Positions 8,895 to 19,113 are shown, numbered from the stretch's first letter. The stretch: 64,000 nucleotides of DNA from Sinorhizobium terangae (GCF_029714365.1 NZ_CP121660.1:62001-126000); one strand, 5' to 3'. Notes: generated by a model not told the origin, from the letters alone. Numbers and translations are program-made.

Positions 8895-9500
8895 ATGAAA
8901 AGACCGTGGAAATTCCTTGCCCAATTGATGTCCCGGCGACCATCGGCGGAAGCGCAAGAGAGTTCGATCGGGAATGACACCGATTCCAAGGCTCTCGAGA
9001 GCGAAGTGGAGCATACGTCCGCAGATCCGCCCAGTTCGACGGTAGCTGCCAGCCCACATGCTCATGATGAGGACGTCTCGATTGATCAAGGGGCGGTCGC
9101 ATCGGATAAGGCGAAAGGCGATGCCGCTGTCGCACAGGCGCTAAAACCGCCGATCGATGCTGAAGAGCCTCAAACAAGTGCGCGTCATGAAGCCGACCAT
9201 TCGGGTGCCGAAGCCAATTCGTCGGTTCAAAAAAGCGCAGCAAGCACAAAGTCGCAAAGCAAACCGCGGATCAAGCGTCGAGAACGTAGGAAGAGAGTCA
9301 ACGCCCAGGTGGCTGTGCAGAGCGCTGTCGCCCCAAAGCATCATCACACCTTGCCGCCCCCGTCTTCAGGTGACCTGTTCTTCCATGAAATGGCAACACT
9401 CGACGAAGAAATCAAAATGCTGAGGACCCAACTCGCCCGAAAGCTTCATCTGCAGAACGCCCAGCTTAAGAAGATGCTTGAGCGATTCGAAGTTTCATGA
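8895..9500 (+). CDS. SyrB-like C-terminal-helix protein, copy 1
   Basis: A 201-residue hydrophilic protein. The middle is low in complexity (Ala, Ser, Glu, Lys); the end is a leucine-rich helix, TLDEEIKMLRTQLARKLHLQ then LKKMLERFEVS. The same end is found in the gene at 11291 and, more weakly, in the SyrB-like protein at 10596. The N-terminus (SIGNDTDSKALESEVEH) also matches the 11291 protein, so these two are true paralogues. AAGG precedes the ATG at 8895. Probably a DNA-binding or coiled-coil partner of SyrB-type regulators; function unproven. Confidence 0.6.
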   Translation: MKRPWKFLAQLMSRRPSAEAQESSIGNDTDSKALESEVEHTSADPPSSTVAASPHAHDEDVSIDQGAVASDKAKGDAAVAQALKPPIDAEEPQTSARHEADHSGAEANSSVQKSAASTKSQSKPRIKRRERRKRVNAQVAVQSAVAPKHHHTLPPPSSGDLFFHEMATLDEEIKMLRTQLARKLHLQNAQLKKMLERFEVS

Positions 9501-9649
9501 GCTTGGCGCCTTCCTACAAGCGCGCACTTGCGTCATCTTTTGCCGGCGGCGAAGCCCTCGCCGCGACTCAACTGAATGAGTGCGAGACCTTTTTTAGCAG
9601 ACGGCCATCCATCGGCTCAGTGTCTATTCGCCGCTGCGCACGTTGCGCC

Positions 9650-9838
9650 TCAGGACAGCCCAGCGACAATACTCAAGCCCAGATCGTCGCGAATCCCTGC
9701 TTGATAAGCATTGATCAGCTTTGCGGCGAGCGCTTCAGCTTCTTCAGACTTGCGTGACAAGGCTCGCCTTTGCAGCTCGTCTTGGAAGGCCCTGCCGATC
9801 ATGGCCAACTCGTCAGGCCCAATTGGATCGAAACTCAA
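9650..9838 (-). CDS. small helical hypothetical protein, paralogue of the 21710 gene
   Basis: 62 residues. The core EEAEALAAKLINAYQAGIRD aligns with EEAKELAARLVELYHNGVRD encoded at 21710-21916 on the same strand, which supports a real small gene family. The 5' end is uncertain: the longest frame begins at a TTG (9838) without a strong ribosome site. Function unknown; typical small rhizobial accessory protein. Confidence 0.5.
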   Translation of the reverse strand: MSFDPIGPDELAMIGRAFQDELQRRALSRKSEEAEALAAKLINAYQAGIRDDLGLSIVAGLS

Positions 9839-9946
9839 GGTTTGCGCTGAATTCGTCGTTCCCCCCTTCCGCCACCGGATGCGACGGAAGACCCTTTGTA
9901 CCCCTGCGTTTGAGTCTAATTTGTACGAGTGCAGCTTCCTGGAGAT

Positions 9947-10105
9947 CTATCGAACGTGAGCCGTCCTTAAGGCCGGACCATCCGTATCGGTCCACTGCAG
10001 TGCCGCAATGGCCGAGCCGAATAGCAGGGCAGGTATAGCCAGAGCTCCCATGAACCTGAGCATCTGGAGCCGACGTGTGCGCTTTCCATCCCAATCGTAA
10101 GCCAT
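9947..10105 (-). CDS. small single-pass membrane protein
   Basis: 52 residues: a short basic start (MAYDWDGKRTRRLQ), one membrane helix (FMGALAIPALLFGSAIAAL) and a short polar tail. AAGGGCG lies 5 nt before the ATG at 10105. No family recognised. The charge pattern and helix make a real small membrane protein likely. Confidence 0.45.
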   Translation of the reverse strand: MAYDWDGKRTRRLQMLRFMGALAIPALLFGSAIAALQWTDTDGPALRTAHVR

Positions 10106-10595
10106 TGCTACGCCCTTGCTACTGGGAAACAGTACGCCAAGATAGAACCAGAGAACGACTTTCCGGTCGAGTCAATTTTCAAGTATTACTTTTAAACGAA
10201 TTTCATCGGCGGGATTTATATTGGCGTACAACTGGCGTCGGTAGAAAATGAGGAGTAGAGCTCGCCAAGCAATTGAAGCACGGCGATCGCCTTGGCCGTG
10301 ACCGGCAGGCGTGAACTCTGGAAGGCGGTACCCTGCGGCATCAGACTGCGATACCGTTCACGCCGCGCCGAACCTGCACCACCCTGTAGGGGTCGCCGCG
10401 ATCGTCAAATGGAGGGACAGTAGTAAGCAGAGTGCCGTCTATTTCAGGTGAGAGCTGGCAGCCTTTCACCGTCGATCATCAGGCTCCAGGCACAAGCCAA
10501 ACATCAACGATCCGTAAAGCAGGACTATGATGGTTGTGTTGACTCTGTGAAGCACTCAGCCGAAAACAGGCGATGACTAAAGGAGGATATTGCGG
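10106..10595. other. intergenic, no gene recognised
   Basis: About 490 bases upstream of the SyrB-like gene. Includes an AT-rich patch at 10150-10215 that may hold regulatory sequence. No coding frame with family resemblance was seen. AAAGGAGG at 10579-10586 is the ribosome site of the next gene. Confidence 0.4.
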
Positions 10596-11051
10596 ATGGC
10601 TGACGAGAGTAATGCGGGACCAGTTGCTGCGGCTGTAGCGACGGACGCAGAGGTGAAAGCACCAACGGCTAAGAAGCGGAGGTCGCCACGGCCTCAGAAG
10701 GCGGCTTCCGAACCAGGTCAATCAAAGGCGCCGGCCGCTAAACGCAGGGCGTATACCGAGCAAGAGAAGAGCGAGAAGTTGAGGCTGATCGCGACGCAAG
10801 TCAGCGACGGCAGCACCCTCAAGGACGCTATCAAGAGCGCCGGCATATCGGAGCAAACCTACTATCATTGGAAAGGTGCTGCGAAGCCTGTCGAGCAAAA
10901 GGACACCAAGAGCGCCAAGCCGCTACCAGCCGGCGATGAGTTGGCAGATCTTGTCCAGCTCGAAGAGGAAAACCAGAGGCTCCGCAAGCTACTGGCGGAG
11001 AAGCTGCGAGCGGAAAATGCCGAACTGCGCAAGAGGCTCGGTCTGGACTAA
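10596..11051 (+). CDS. syrB: SyrB-like transcriptional regulator
   Basis: A 151-residue protein matching rhizobial SyrB in layout: an Ala/Lys-rich N-terminus starting MADESNAGPVAAA, a helix-turn-helix of the transposase-repressor type (GSTLKDAIKSAGISEQTYYH), and a C-terminal coiled coil (ENQRLRKLLAEKLRAENAEL) ending RKRLGLD. In Sinorhizobium meliloti SyrB takes part in control of symbiotic exopolysaccharide genes; IS3 OrfA proteins share the same fold. A strong AAAGGAGG precedes the ATG at 10596. It lies between two paralogous proteins with a related C-terminal helix. The symbol is by resemblance only. Confidence 0.75.
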   Translation: MADESNAGPVAAAVATDAEVKAPTAKKRRSPRPQKAASEPGQSKAPAAKRRAYTEQEKSEKLRLIATQVSDGSTLKDAIKSAGISEQTYYHWKGAAKPVEQKDTKSAKPLPAGDELADLVQLEEENQRLRKLLAEKLRAENAELRKRLGLD

Positions 11052-11290
11052 TCAGGGCCGGGGATGCGCCGGGCGACGCCTCTTCGCGACCTTCGTGTCG
11101 AGCTTATATTTGCTCCCATTCGGCATTGTCGCGGCAAACGAAGCCCTGCTGTTGCCGGCTGAAAGGCGCGCCAGCTGCGAGTTGGCGAGCGGTTGAAGCG
11201 CGCGAGGAAGGGCTGTATTGGTGCGCCCGCAGGAATGCAGCGGCGCCGATCGGCGTTGCATCTTTTACGGTTGCTTGGGATCGAAAGTAG

Positions 11291-11902
11291 ATGAAGACGC
11301 CACAACGGAGATTCGCTGTTGAATTCAGGTCGGGGCGACGACAGCCAAAAGCCCCGACGAACTCCATCTGGGGGGACACAGATCTCAAGGCTTTGGCCCG
11401 TGAAGTGGAGGATGCGGCGCCGCATCTGTTCGATTCAAATAAAGGACCTGGAACGCCTGACTCGGGTGAGACTAGGCCGGCTGATCCGATCAATGCAGGG
11501 TCTGGCAACGAACGCGTCGACGACGTCGACGTTGCGCCAGCAGCGGTACCATTTGGCAACGGAGTAGAGGTCGAAAACTCGAAGCACCATGAGGCCGATC
11601 ATCCGGCCGAAGCGGCTGTGCAAGTTGAGGAGAGCCAACCGGCACCGCAGCGTCGAGCGACATCAAGCGGCACTCCTCGAATGCGCGCCCAGCGGGCGCC
11701 CGCCCAGACGATTGCGCTCAACTCGACGGTTGGGCACGATGATCGACAGCCGCGGACCGGGACTGTCGACAATCCGACCTGCCACGACGAGCTTGCCGCC
11801 GTGGACGCAGACAACAAGCGCCTCAAGAGGTTGCTGGCTGAACAGCTGCGTGCACAGAACCTGTGGCTCAAGAAGATGCTTGAACGATTTGGTGCCGAAT
11901 AG
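11291..11902 (+). CDS. SyrB-like C-terminal-helix protein, copy 2
   Basis: 203 residues, paralogous to the 8895 protein over both ends: N-terminal SIWGDTDLKALAREVED and C-terminal NKRLKRLLAEQLRAQNLWLK then KMLERFGAE. The middle is hydrophilic and poorly conserved. No helix-turn-helix like that of the SyrB-like neighbour was seen. It follows that gene by 240 nt on the same strand. Likely a coiled-coil accessory protein; function unknown. Confidence 0.6.
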   Translation: MKTPQRRFAVEFRSGRRQPKAPTNSIWGDTDLKALAREVEDAAPHLFDSNKGPGTPDSGETRPADPINAGSGNERVDDVDVAPAAVPFGNGVEVENSKHHEADHPAEAAVQVEESQPAPQRRATSSGTPRMRAQRAPAQTIALNSTVGHDDRQPRTGTVDNPTCHDELAAVDADNKRLKRLLAEQLRAQNLWLKKMLERFGAE

Positions 11903-12044
11903 CGAGGTCGCACCACTGGCGTCAGGGCCAAGAAAACCGCTTAGGCGCGCGTTCCGCGGATAGCCGCGCGCGGGCTGCGCTACCTCGATGTCACCGCCGC
12001 AGCCGCCCATTCAGTCGGATAAGCTTTCCACATGGCAGACCATC

Positions 12045-12863
12045 ACGGGTGCCAGGGCAATTCGATGGCGTTGCGGATGGTGCCGATGTCAGGGCGCAAG
12101 ACCCGCGCGAACCGGATCATCGGGGCGAGCCCGGAGCTGATGGTATCGTCGATCCAAATGTCGAGCTTGCTCGATTCACCCTCCGGAGAATGCCGCGAAA
12201 TCGCATGGCAAGGCTGCGCATCAACTCATGTGATCCCTGCTTCAGGGCGTCCACCTTGCTCGCCTGATTGATGGTCAGCATGCTTCGCGGCTTCATACAG
12301 AGGGCAGTTGCGACCACCGGCGAGATCACATGGCCGGTCTCCGGATCCCGTATCGGGACAGCATCGCGAGCCGGTTGATCGGGTATGATCGGAGCCGGCG
12401 ACGCACCGTCCTTGACCGACCTCTCGGCGCGGCGCCAGCTTGCGAGAAGCCGCTCGAGATTCGAAAAACCGCCCGGGTAGCCGCGCTGTTTGATAAAGTG
12501 AAACAGATGCCGTCCGCAGCGATTGCGATCTTTCCAACACTGGGCGAGAAACGCCTCGAAATATAAGGGGGATGTCGGCTTCAACACCGACCTTCGCCGG
12601 TCGGGTTGGCGTCTCAAAAGTCAACCATTTCGCGATGCTGCGTCGGCCGTTGCCGGTGCGACGTGCGATCCGGTGAACGTTTGTCGTTGACAGTTCTGAT
12701 GTGCGCACCGCCAGCGGCTCAACCGAAGCTTCACCGTTACGGTCTTGCCCTGGGCCGGCAGATCTTGAAGGCTTCGGTTGGACCAGCCATGCCGATTTCG
12801 GGTCCGCCGTCCGCAATCAGGGCAAATGCCGAAGGCTGGTCCGACGGCGGAAAAACAACCCAA
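12045..12863 (-). pseudogene. ISL3-family transposase remnant
   Basis: The N-terminal zinc ribbon of an ISL3 transposase is readable from 12863 (FGICPDCGRRTRNRHGW, then WRCAHQNCQRQTFTG). Downstream parts continue in other frames, including GYPGGFSNLERLLASWRRAE, DPETGHVISPVVATALCMKP and AMRFRGIL. The final conserved stretch shifts frame again near 12120. Several frameshifts make this inactive. It truncates the amidohydrolase remnant on its right. Confidence 0.8.
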
Positions 12864-13029
12864 CTGTCATCATCAGTGAGCGCGACACCCAGAACTTTGA
12901 CCCCCTGGGCCGGGCGACCATTTCGTTTTCGTTCGCATGCCCACCCATAGCGGCATCATATCTAACGAACACAAACTGAGGAATACCCTGATTAAATGGC
13001 AAACGACAAGCCCGGCGCGGCATAGGCGC

Positions 13030-13468
13030 GGGCGCCGCCTTTCAAGCGTCGGCAGCCAAGCCTCGTGTGGGCCGGCGATATCGACGAGCGTGGTGACGCC
13101 GCTGCGGATGAGATCGCCAAGCATGATCGTCAAAGAGGCCTCGCGCGCCTCCTCACTGATCTCGATCAGGGTCGAGTATTCGTACATCGCCTGGCCCCAG
13201 AGGGCGGCGGTGCCCATGTCGTCGAAGATGCCCTTGGACAGCGGCTCCTCGTCGGAATGGCAATGGATGTTGACGAAGCCCGGCAGCAGCATGCGGCCGG
13301 ACCCTGTTCCTCCTGTTCAAATGGGCCGGTATAGCGACCTCCGACATGGAGGATCGCGCTATCGTCGAAGGCGATGTCGCCATCGGAAAGATAGGCGTGG
13401 GTGCCAGTTTGTTCGTCATAGATGACGATCGTCTCGACATTGCGAATGACGTGGATGGACTTAGTCAT
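13030..13468 (-). pseudogene. amidohydrolase N-terminal fragment, frameshifted
   Basis: From the ATG at 13468 the frame reads an amidohydrolase N-terminus (VETIVIYDEQTGTHAYLSDG). After a frameshift near 13310 it continues as MLLPGFVNIHCHSDEEPL, the metal-binding HxH strand of the family, and on to GVTTLVDIAGPHEAWLPTLE. The sequence then ends at the ISL3 remnant. Its start overlaps the stop of the upstream permease, so both came from one operon for uptake and hydrolysis of a nitrogen compound (inference). Confidence 0.75.
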
Positions 13469-14198
13469 GGGTCGTCCTGAAATGACGCTCCAGGAAGCGG
13501 CTATAGGCTCCCATCAGCGCGCTGAAGGTGAAGTAGACGGCGGCGGCGAAGACATAGCCTTCCAGCACGGCAATGCCCTGCCAGGCAGGATCGCGCATTG
13601 CCGAGCGCACGGTATCGAGGAAATCGAGCAGGCCAACGATGGTGACAAGCGTGGTGTCCTGGAAGAAGCCGATGAAGAGCGCGACGAGTGGGGGAATGAC
13701 CTTCTTGATCGCCTGCGGCAGCACGATTTTGAACATCACCAGCCAATAGCCCATGCCAGGCGCCGCACCAGCTTCGAGCTGCCCCTTGGGCACATCCTGC
13801 AGGCCGCCGCGCACGATCTCGGCGATATAGGCGGCGGCGAAGATGATGATGGCGATCTGCGCGCGCAGCAGCTTGTCGACTGTAACGCCGTCGGGCATGA
13901 ACAGCGGCAGCATCACCGTTGCCATGAAAAGGATGCTAATCAGAGGCACACCGCGGACGATCTCGATGAAGCACGTGGCCAGGACGCGGATCACGGGCAG
14001 TTCGGATGTGCGCGACAGCGCAAGCAGGATGCCGAGCGGCAGCGCGCAGGCAAGGCCCACGAAAGACAGCGTGAAGGAGAGCGGCAGGCCGCCCAATTGC
14101 GTCGTCGGAACGGCGGGGCAGACGTGAGGTTCATCGCCGCCACGGCAGCATCCCCTGGGTTTCCTGCGGAGCGATCTCGGCAAGCGTCGGATCGTCAC
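13461..14198 (-). pseudogene. amino-acid ABC transporter permease, 5' truncated
   Basis: The last 215 codons encode the C-terminal half of a polar amino-acid permease of the AapM/HisM type, with GGLPLSFTLSFVGLACALPL and EIVRGVPLI, and the EAA-type loop GQLEAGAAPGMGYWLVMFKI. Four to five membrane helices remain. Upstream of about 14140 the reading frame is shifted and the N-terminal half is missing, replaced by the dnaE2 remnant. It cannot make a normal transporter. Confidence 0.75.
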
Positions 14199-14215
14199 CT
14201 GTGCCGAGGCGATGA

Positions 14216-14657
14216 CGCCGCGTGACGGGCAATGGCTAATGGCGGCAGTCCTGGTGCTGGTGCGCCAGCGACCAGGCTCGGCAAAGGGTGATGTTCATCA
14301 CCATCGAGGACGAGACCGGTGTGGCCAATGTCGTCTCTGGCCAAAACTCTTCGAGCGGTCGCGCCGGGTGGTGCTCGGCGCTAGCATGATGGCGATCAAC
14401 GGCAGGATCCAGCGGGAAGGGGAGGTGGTTCACCTAGTTGCCCAGCAACTCTTCGATCTCTCGACCGATCTATCGGGCCTTGTGAACGCGATGGAGCATT
14501 CCGGCCACCGACCGGCGGCGGCAACGAGTTCGCCCATGGCTCTCCCGGAAGTCCGGATTCCCGCGAGCGGCCGGTCCCGGGAGTTCGGGCGAGGGATATG
14601 TTTGTGCCGGATCTTCATATCGATACACTGAAGGTCAAGAGCCGGAATATTCAGTAA
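14216..14657 (+). pseudogene. dnaE2: 3' remnant of error-prone DNA polymerase dnaE2 (imuC)
   Basis: Pieces in shifting frames match the C-terminal OB-fold end of DnaE2: VLVRQRPGSAKG, then MFITIEDETGVANV in another frame, then GASMMAINGRIQREGEVVHL and VAQQLFDLS. The expected final residues VPDLHIDTLKVKSRNIQ end at a TAA (14655-14657). Multiple frameshifts; most of the gene is absent. Confidence 0.8.
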
Positions 14658-15003
14658 TGCTCAAGGCTGACGACTGGGTCTTCGGTTCGAATCCTTTCAG
14701 GCGAGGGATAAACAGTCGAGTTCCCGAAACGCGGCGGTTATGGCCGGCCTACCTATCGTCCAAATTGGGTCGAATTTACCCGTTGCCGCAGGTCTCATGA
14801 GGGTCAAGGGAGATCTTGAAGCGTCGGACACGTCGCGCGCTGTCCCAATTGAAACCGTAGCGATTCCGGACCGCAAAGCGTTCATTTTCTTGAGGCGAGT
14901 CTTGATCGAACGCCAACGCTCGGATCGTTTGACTTGCCCACCAAAGAGGCATCGCTCCTCAGACCACTGTACCCTTGTTGCCGACGATCTGAACTAGTCC
15001 ATT
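14658..15003. other. no gene recognised
   Basis: About 350 bases between the dnaE2 remnant and the LuxR-type fragment. It may contain decayed upstream parts of the latter, but no receiver-domain signature could be read. Confidence 0.35.
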
Positions 15004-15189
15004 TTGATCGGCAAGGGCGCCCTCACGACGCGCGAGGCCCAGATTCTCGATCTCATCTGCATGGGCATGCAGAACAAGATCATCGCCGGTCGCCTCGGGC
15101 TTTCGGAAAACACCGTCAAGGTGCATGTCCGCAACATCTACAAGAAGATGAACGTGCGCAACAGGACGGAGGCGGCGTCGCGCTGGTGC
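15004..15189 (+). pseudogene. LuxR-type helix-turn-helix fragment
   Basis: Residues LTTREAQILDLICMGMQNK and LSENTVKVHVRNIYKKMNVR are a complete LuxR/FixJ C-terminal DNA-binding helix-turn-helix. No receiver domain precedes it. The frame stays open without a stop to the large protein beginning at 15604, so either it is a stranded 3' fragment or an in-frame N-terminal extension of that protein. I favour a fragment because the ATG at 15604 opens a new domain. Confidence 0.6.
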
Positions 15190-15603
15190 GAGGGCAAGTC
15201 TGACCACGCAATTCGCAAGGTCGCCTGCTGCTGGCGGCCTTGTTCCCTGTCGGTGTTAAAAAGATTGCATAGTGTGTTGAAGGGAACTGCTGGCGCCGTG
15301 ACCGCGAAAAATCGGGTAGTGACATCACCCTTTCACCGCCGATGGCATGCGATACAAGCCGCCTATGACGCCACAATGTTCAAGCTCGGCAAGGACTGGA
15401 ACGACACTCGTCAGGCTGGCCTCGAACACCAACTGGAACACATCCATTTGCCCTATATTTCAACGATTGCCGGTGCTCCGGTCGGTGCTATCCTGATCTC
15501 CAGACCCGATCTGCACATGCCTCATGCGGTTCAATTGCTGGCCGCTTCTTTCCGTAGCGCGCTCGTCGATTTGCGCAAACGACACGAGCTTGGGGGTGCT
15601 GCA

Positions 15604-18600
15604 ATGAATGAGATCATCGGCAAGATTACACACAAGGAAAGCGGCCTCGGGGTCCCGGATCTACTCGTGATCGTCTATGACCTCGATCCCGACACGCGCC
15701 CTGAAGAATTGGCGCTTGACGGTACCCTGCTTTCGGGCACCGCGGTGACCACCGGCGTGGCGGGCATGTCAGCGCTCGGCGATCGAATTTGCTCCGTCGC
15801 GACTGATCGGAACGGCGCGTTCGGGTACAAGTTCGAGGATTCCGAATTCAAGATTCGGAGCGAGCAGGAAAAGCGCCCGGACCTTCTGCTCATGGTGGCA
15901 GCGCCGGAAGAAACGGGCCAGGACCCGAACTCCCGTATTCTCCATTTCTCGCTCGCCGTACGCCAGAATGCCGGTCGGCTCGAGACGTTCCTGATCCGGC
16001 TTTCCTCCGAGCAGTTGACGAAAGCCGGCATCCCTTTGCCGACGCTCAACCTCGCGGACAGTGAGCCGTCGGGAAGTGTTCTCACCAGAGTGGCCGCCAT
16101 CGATGAACGGCGCGAGGCGATGCGCTTGGGGCTCGCGGAGCTGACGCGGAAGCAATTGGAGATAGAGAAGGTACGGCTCGAGACCTTCCATAACGACATC
16201 AAACCGCGGTTGATCAAAGAGCTTTCGACCGTGAACGAAAACTTGGTGAATCCCGAACGTTTGGTCCTGCCGGGCCAAAGCGTTCTCGACAAGAGCGTCG
16301 CCGTCATGACGGACGCCATCACGAAGGTCATCAACGATCCGGTCGCCCGGTCGCCGCGCCGAGGCTATGTCAGCCTTTCCGATGATCAGAAGGGGCAACT
16401 CGAACCGCTTCGCGATGCCCACGGCTTTATCGATGAATCGGACGTTGCGAAGGTCCTGGGCCCCTCACCGTCAGTCGAGGCGCAAAACGGAAACGCGGCC
16501 CTCATTCGAGAGGCTCCTTTGGTCCAGGTCTGCCGCGACCTCTCGCGAAGGCAAAGGCGAGCAGCCGAACTCCTGAATGTTCCGGCGGGTAGCCCGGATG
16601 AAGACACTGGCGATGTCGAGGCTGGCGCCGGCGCGATTGTTCCGGATGACGATCAAATCACCAAAAGCGATATAAGGCGACGCCTGTCCCATCTGATGAG
16701 CACACTGACCTCGCCGGAGGAAGAAGTCGTCAACGGCCTGACGCCCCGGTCGGACAAGATCGAGGTCCAGAAGCAGATACGGCAGCTGTCATTGGAGAAA
16801 AGCCCGGCGGACACGCCCGCCTATTTCGATTTTCACAATCTTCAGATCGCTTTCGAGCATGTCTGGCAGGAGGTGATCGATCAGGGCCTGATCGACCTCG
16901 CCGAAAATGCGTTCGACACGATCGTCGCCCTGGGGGGTGACCCAAACGCGTTCGATTTCACAACCAATGTCGGGCACGGCTTCGTGAAGCTCGGCAGGCG
17001 GGTCGCGAGGACCGTCAGGGACCATCGAGATGGCGCCGACAGCGGAGATAGTTCAACGTGGTCGGGTGGCACGAGGGTCACCGACTCTTCCTGGGGCGAG
17101 GCCCGCGACCATCGCACCGGGGCGCTCGGGGTCGCCGACGACCTGCCTCAGGTCCTGAAGGATCTGGAGCAGCGGATAAAGGAGCCTTTCAATTTCACCA
17201 TCTACGCGGCGAACCAGAAGGAACGCAGCATCAATTTCGGGATCCTGCTGACCTACAATCAGGAATGGAAGCCGCAGGCCTACCAGGCGGGCGAATTGGT
17301 CAGAACCATCACGCTTGCTCCGAAACAGGTGCAAAAGGTAAGCGTCACCAGGAAGATCCACAAAAAACGCTACCAGAAAGAGGTGGAGAACCACGTCCGG
17401 AGCTGGCGCGAGGAATCCACGCTGACGGCGCGGGCTGAAGAGGAGATCGTGCGGCGTGCTTCGGTCAAGACCAACTTCAACCTAACGACCCAGCATAAGT
17501 TTGACGTCAAGGTCCCGGGGCTCGGAAGCACCGACAATACGGTCACGAGCAGCTTCACACGGGACGCCAGCAAGTCGTCCGACGACATCAAGAAATCCTT
17601 CCACGAGGCCGTCACCAAATCGGCACAGGACTACAAGAACGAGCGCTCCACCGAGGTCGTCACGGAGGATACCGAGGATCTCGAAACGGTGGAAACGACG
17701 GAGATCACCAACCCGAATGACGAGATTGCCGTCACGTTTCTATTCTACGAGCTGCAACGCCGCTTCCGCGTTTCGGAATCGCTGCACAAGATAACACCGG
17801 TCATACTTGTCGCTCAGGAAGTGCCGCGACCCGACGAGATCGATAACGATTGGCTGATGACCTACGACTGGATCCTGCGGCGCGTGCTCCTGGATGATTC
17901 GTTCCTCCCGGCCCTCGATTATTTGACTGAGAACGTCGCCGGCGACGACGTGGCACTGGCGCAGATGAGGCTGAGCCTCAAGGCCCAGAGCGAGAAGACG
18001 CAATCGCTTCGAGCCATCCAGGAGCGCCTGCAAATCAGAATGATGGCCCTGAAGGAGTACCTTCGCTTGCTGAAGACTCCGTCATTCCTGGATGAATTCA
18101 GGAACCCCTTGTACAAGGAATTCGCAAAGGACAAGGCGGCGGTCGAGGATGCCATTCAGGCCGTCGCGGACGATCTGAACGACCTCGGCGGCCAGATCGG
18201 GAAGGAAACCGAAGCGCTGAACGCACTGGTAAGTGCCTATTCCGAGGCATTCCGGGACCACGTCAATCATCTGACGCAGATCGCCCGGCTGCGCATGCAT
18301 GTCAAACAGAACATCCTCTTTTACATGCAGGCCATTTGGAACCATGAGCCCCCGGACCAGCGCTTCTTCCGGCTGCACAACACGAAGACGCCGGTGCTGC
18401 GGAAAAAGCGCAAGTGGATACGGGTCGACTTCAGCGCCCCTCGCCCCGACATGATGGCGGCGATGGCCCACAGGACGCTCCCGAGTTTCAGCGCCTCCCC
18501 GGTGCGCACATACGAAGTCGAGACGAAGTATGAACTGCACCCCGATTTTGATCCCCAGCTCCACTACGTGCCGCTGTCGCAGGTCGCCGATCTGGAAACG

Positions 18601-19113
18601 CTTCTCGGGTTCAAAGGCAACTACGCCGTGTTCCCGTTGAAAGAGTCCAACGCGCTGACGGACTTCATGATGGCTCCGTATATCGACCACGCCTTCAATG
18701 CCCTGGTCGACCCCGACGACCTCGGCAACTGGTCCCTCGAGGACTTTTCCGATTATGTTTGTTGCTTGCGGGATCAGCTGGACGACGCTGAATTCGATCA
18801 GATCAAGGACCAGCTCCAGGCTCAGTTCAAGAGGCTTCTGACCGCCAGCCGGCGGGCCGACGACATGGTCACGGTGCCGTCGGGATCGCTGTTCATCGAA
18901 GCTCTTCCGGCGACCCATTCCCTCATCGAGGAGTTCAAGGCTCGCCACCGTGCGGTCGACGTCAAACGGGCTCAGGCGGAAGTGCGAAAAATCGAGCTGG
19001 AGAATGTCCGTTACGCCGCCCGCGTACTCGGCGATGAGCTCGAGGATCCGGAGATCGAAAGGAAGGTCGTCGTCGAAGGGTCGAGTGTTGTAATTCCCGC
19101 CGACGATACTTAG
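15604..19113 (+). CDS. large multidomain protein of unknown family, upstream of a polymorphic toxin
   Basis: 1169 residues from the ATG at 15604 (GGGGGT upstream). The N-terminal domain, about 1-110, looks like a carboxypeptidase-regulatory/transthyretin-like beta sandwich (GVPDLLVIVYDLDPDTR, then SVATDRNGAFGYKF). Next come long helical, charged segments with coiled-coil character (about 160-330), then a central part with FGILLTYNQEWKPQAYQAGE and many Glu/Lys/Thr repeats. After that come further coiled coils (about 780-880) and a helical C-terminus (KRAQAEVRKIELENVRYAA). No signal peptide or membrane helix. It precedes the PT-TG toxin by about 100 nt on the same strand, so it may be a structural or delivery partner. 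Family and role are unknown to me. Confidence 0.7.
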   Translation: MNEIIGKITHKESGLGVPDLLVIVYDLDPDTRPEELALDGTLLSGTAVTTGVAGMSALGDRICSVATDRNGAFGYKFEDSEFKIRSEQEKRPDLLLMVAAPEETGQDPNSRILHFSLAVRQNAGRLETFLIRLSSEQLTKAGIPLPTLNLADSEPSGSVLTRVAAIDERREAMRLGLAELTRKQLEIEKVRLETFHNDIKPRLIKELSTVNENLVNPERLVLPGQSVLDKSVAVMTDAITKVINDPVARSPRRGYVSLSDDQKGQLEPLRDAHGFIDESDVAKVLGPSPSVEAQNGNAALIREAPLVQVCRDLSRRQRRAAELLNVPAGSPDEDTGDVEAGAGAIVPDDDQITKSDIRRRLSHLMSTLTSPEEEVVNGLTPRSDKIEVQKQIRQLSLEKSPADTPAYFDFHNLQIAFEHVWQEVIDQGLIDLAENAFDTIVALGGDPNAFDFTTNVGHGFVKLGRRVARTVRDHRDGADSGDSSTWSGGTRVTDSSWGEARDHRTGALGVADDLPQVLKDLEQRIKEPFNFTIYAANQKERSINFGILLTYNQEWKPQAYQAGELVRTITLAPKQVQKVSVTRKIHKKRYQKEVENHVRSWREESTLTARAEEEIVRRASVKTNFNLTTQHKFDVKVPGLGSTDNTVTSSFTRDASKSSDDIKKSFHEAVTKSAQDYKNERSTEVVTEDTEDLETVETTEITNPNDEIAVTFLFYELQRRFRVSESLHKITPVILVAQEVPRPDEIDNDWLMTYDWILRRVLLDDSFLPALDYLTENVAGDDVALAQMRLSLKAQSEKTQSLRAIQERLQIRMMALKEYLRLLKTPSFLDEFRNPLYKEFAKDKAAVEDAIQAVADDLNDLGGQIGKETEALNALVSAYSEAFRDHVNHLTQIARLRMHVKQNILFYMQAIWNHEPPDQRFFRLHNTKTPVLRKKRKWIRVDFSAPRPDMMAAMAHRTLPSFSASPVRTYEVETKYELHPDFDPQLHYVPLSQVADLETLLGFKGNYAVFPLKESNALTDFMMAPYIDHAFNALVDPDDLGNWSLEDFSDYVCCLRDQLDDAEFDQIKDQLQAQFKRLLTASRRADDMVTVPSGSLFIEALPATHSLIEEFKARHRAVDVKRAQAEVRKIELENVRYAARVLGDELEDPEIERKVVVEGSSVVIPADDT

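Noticed and set aside
13422..14225. 267-codon plus-strand open frame
   Set aside because: Antisense to the permease remnant; His/Gln/Asp-rich sequence typical of a shadow frame.
14680..14700. tRNA-like GGTTCGAATCC motifs (also near 52534 and 57285)
   Set aside because: The T-loop sequence is present but the paired T stem, acceptor stem and anticodon arm cannot be formed.
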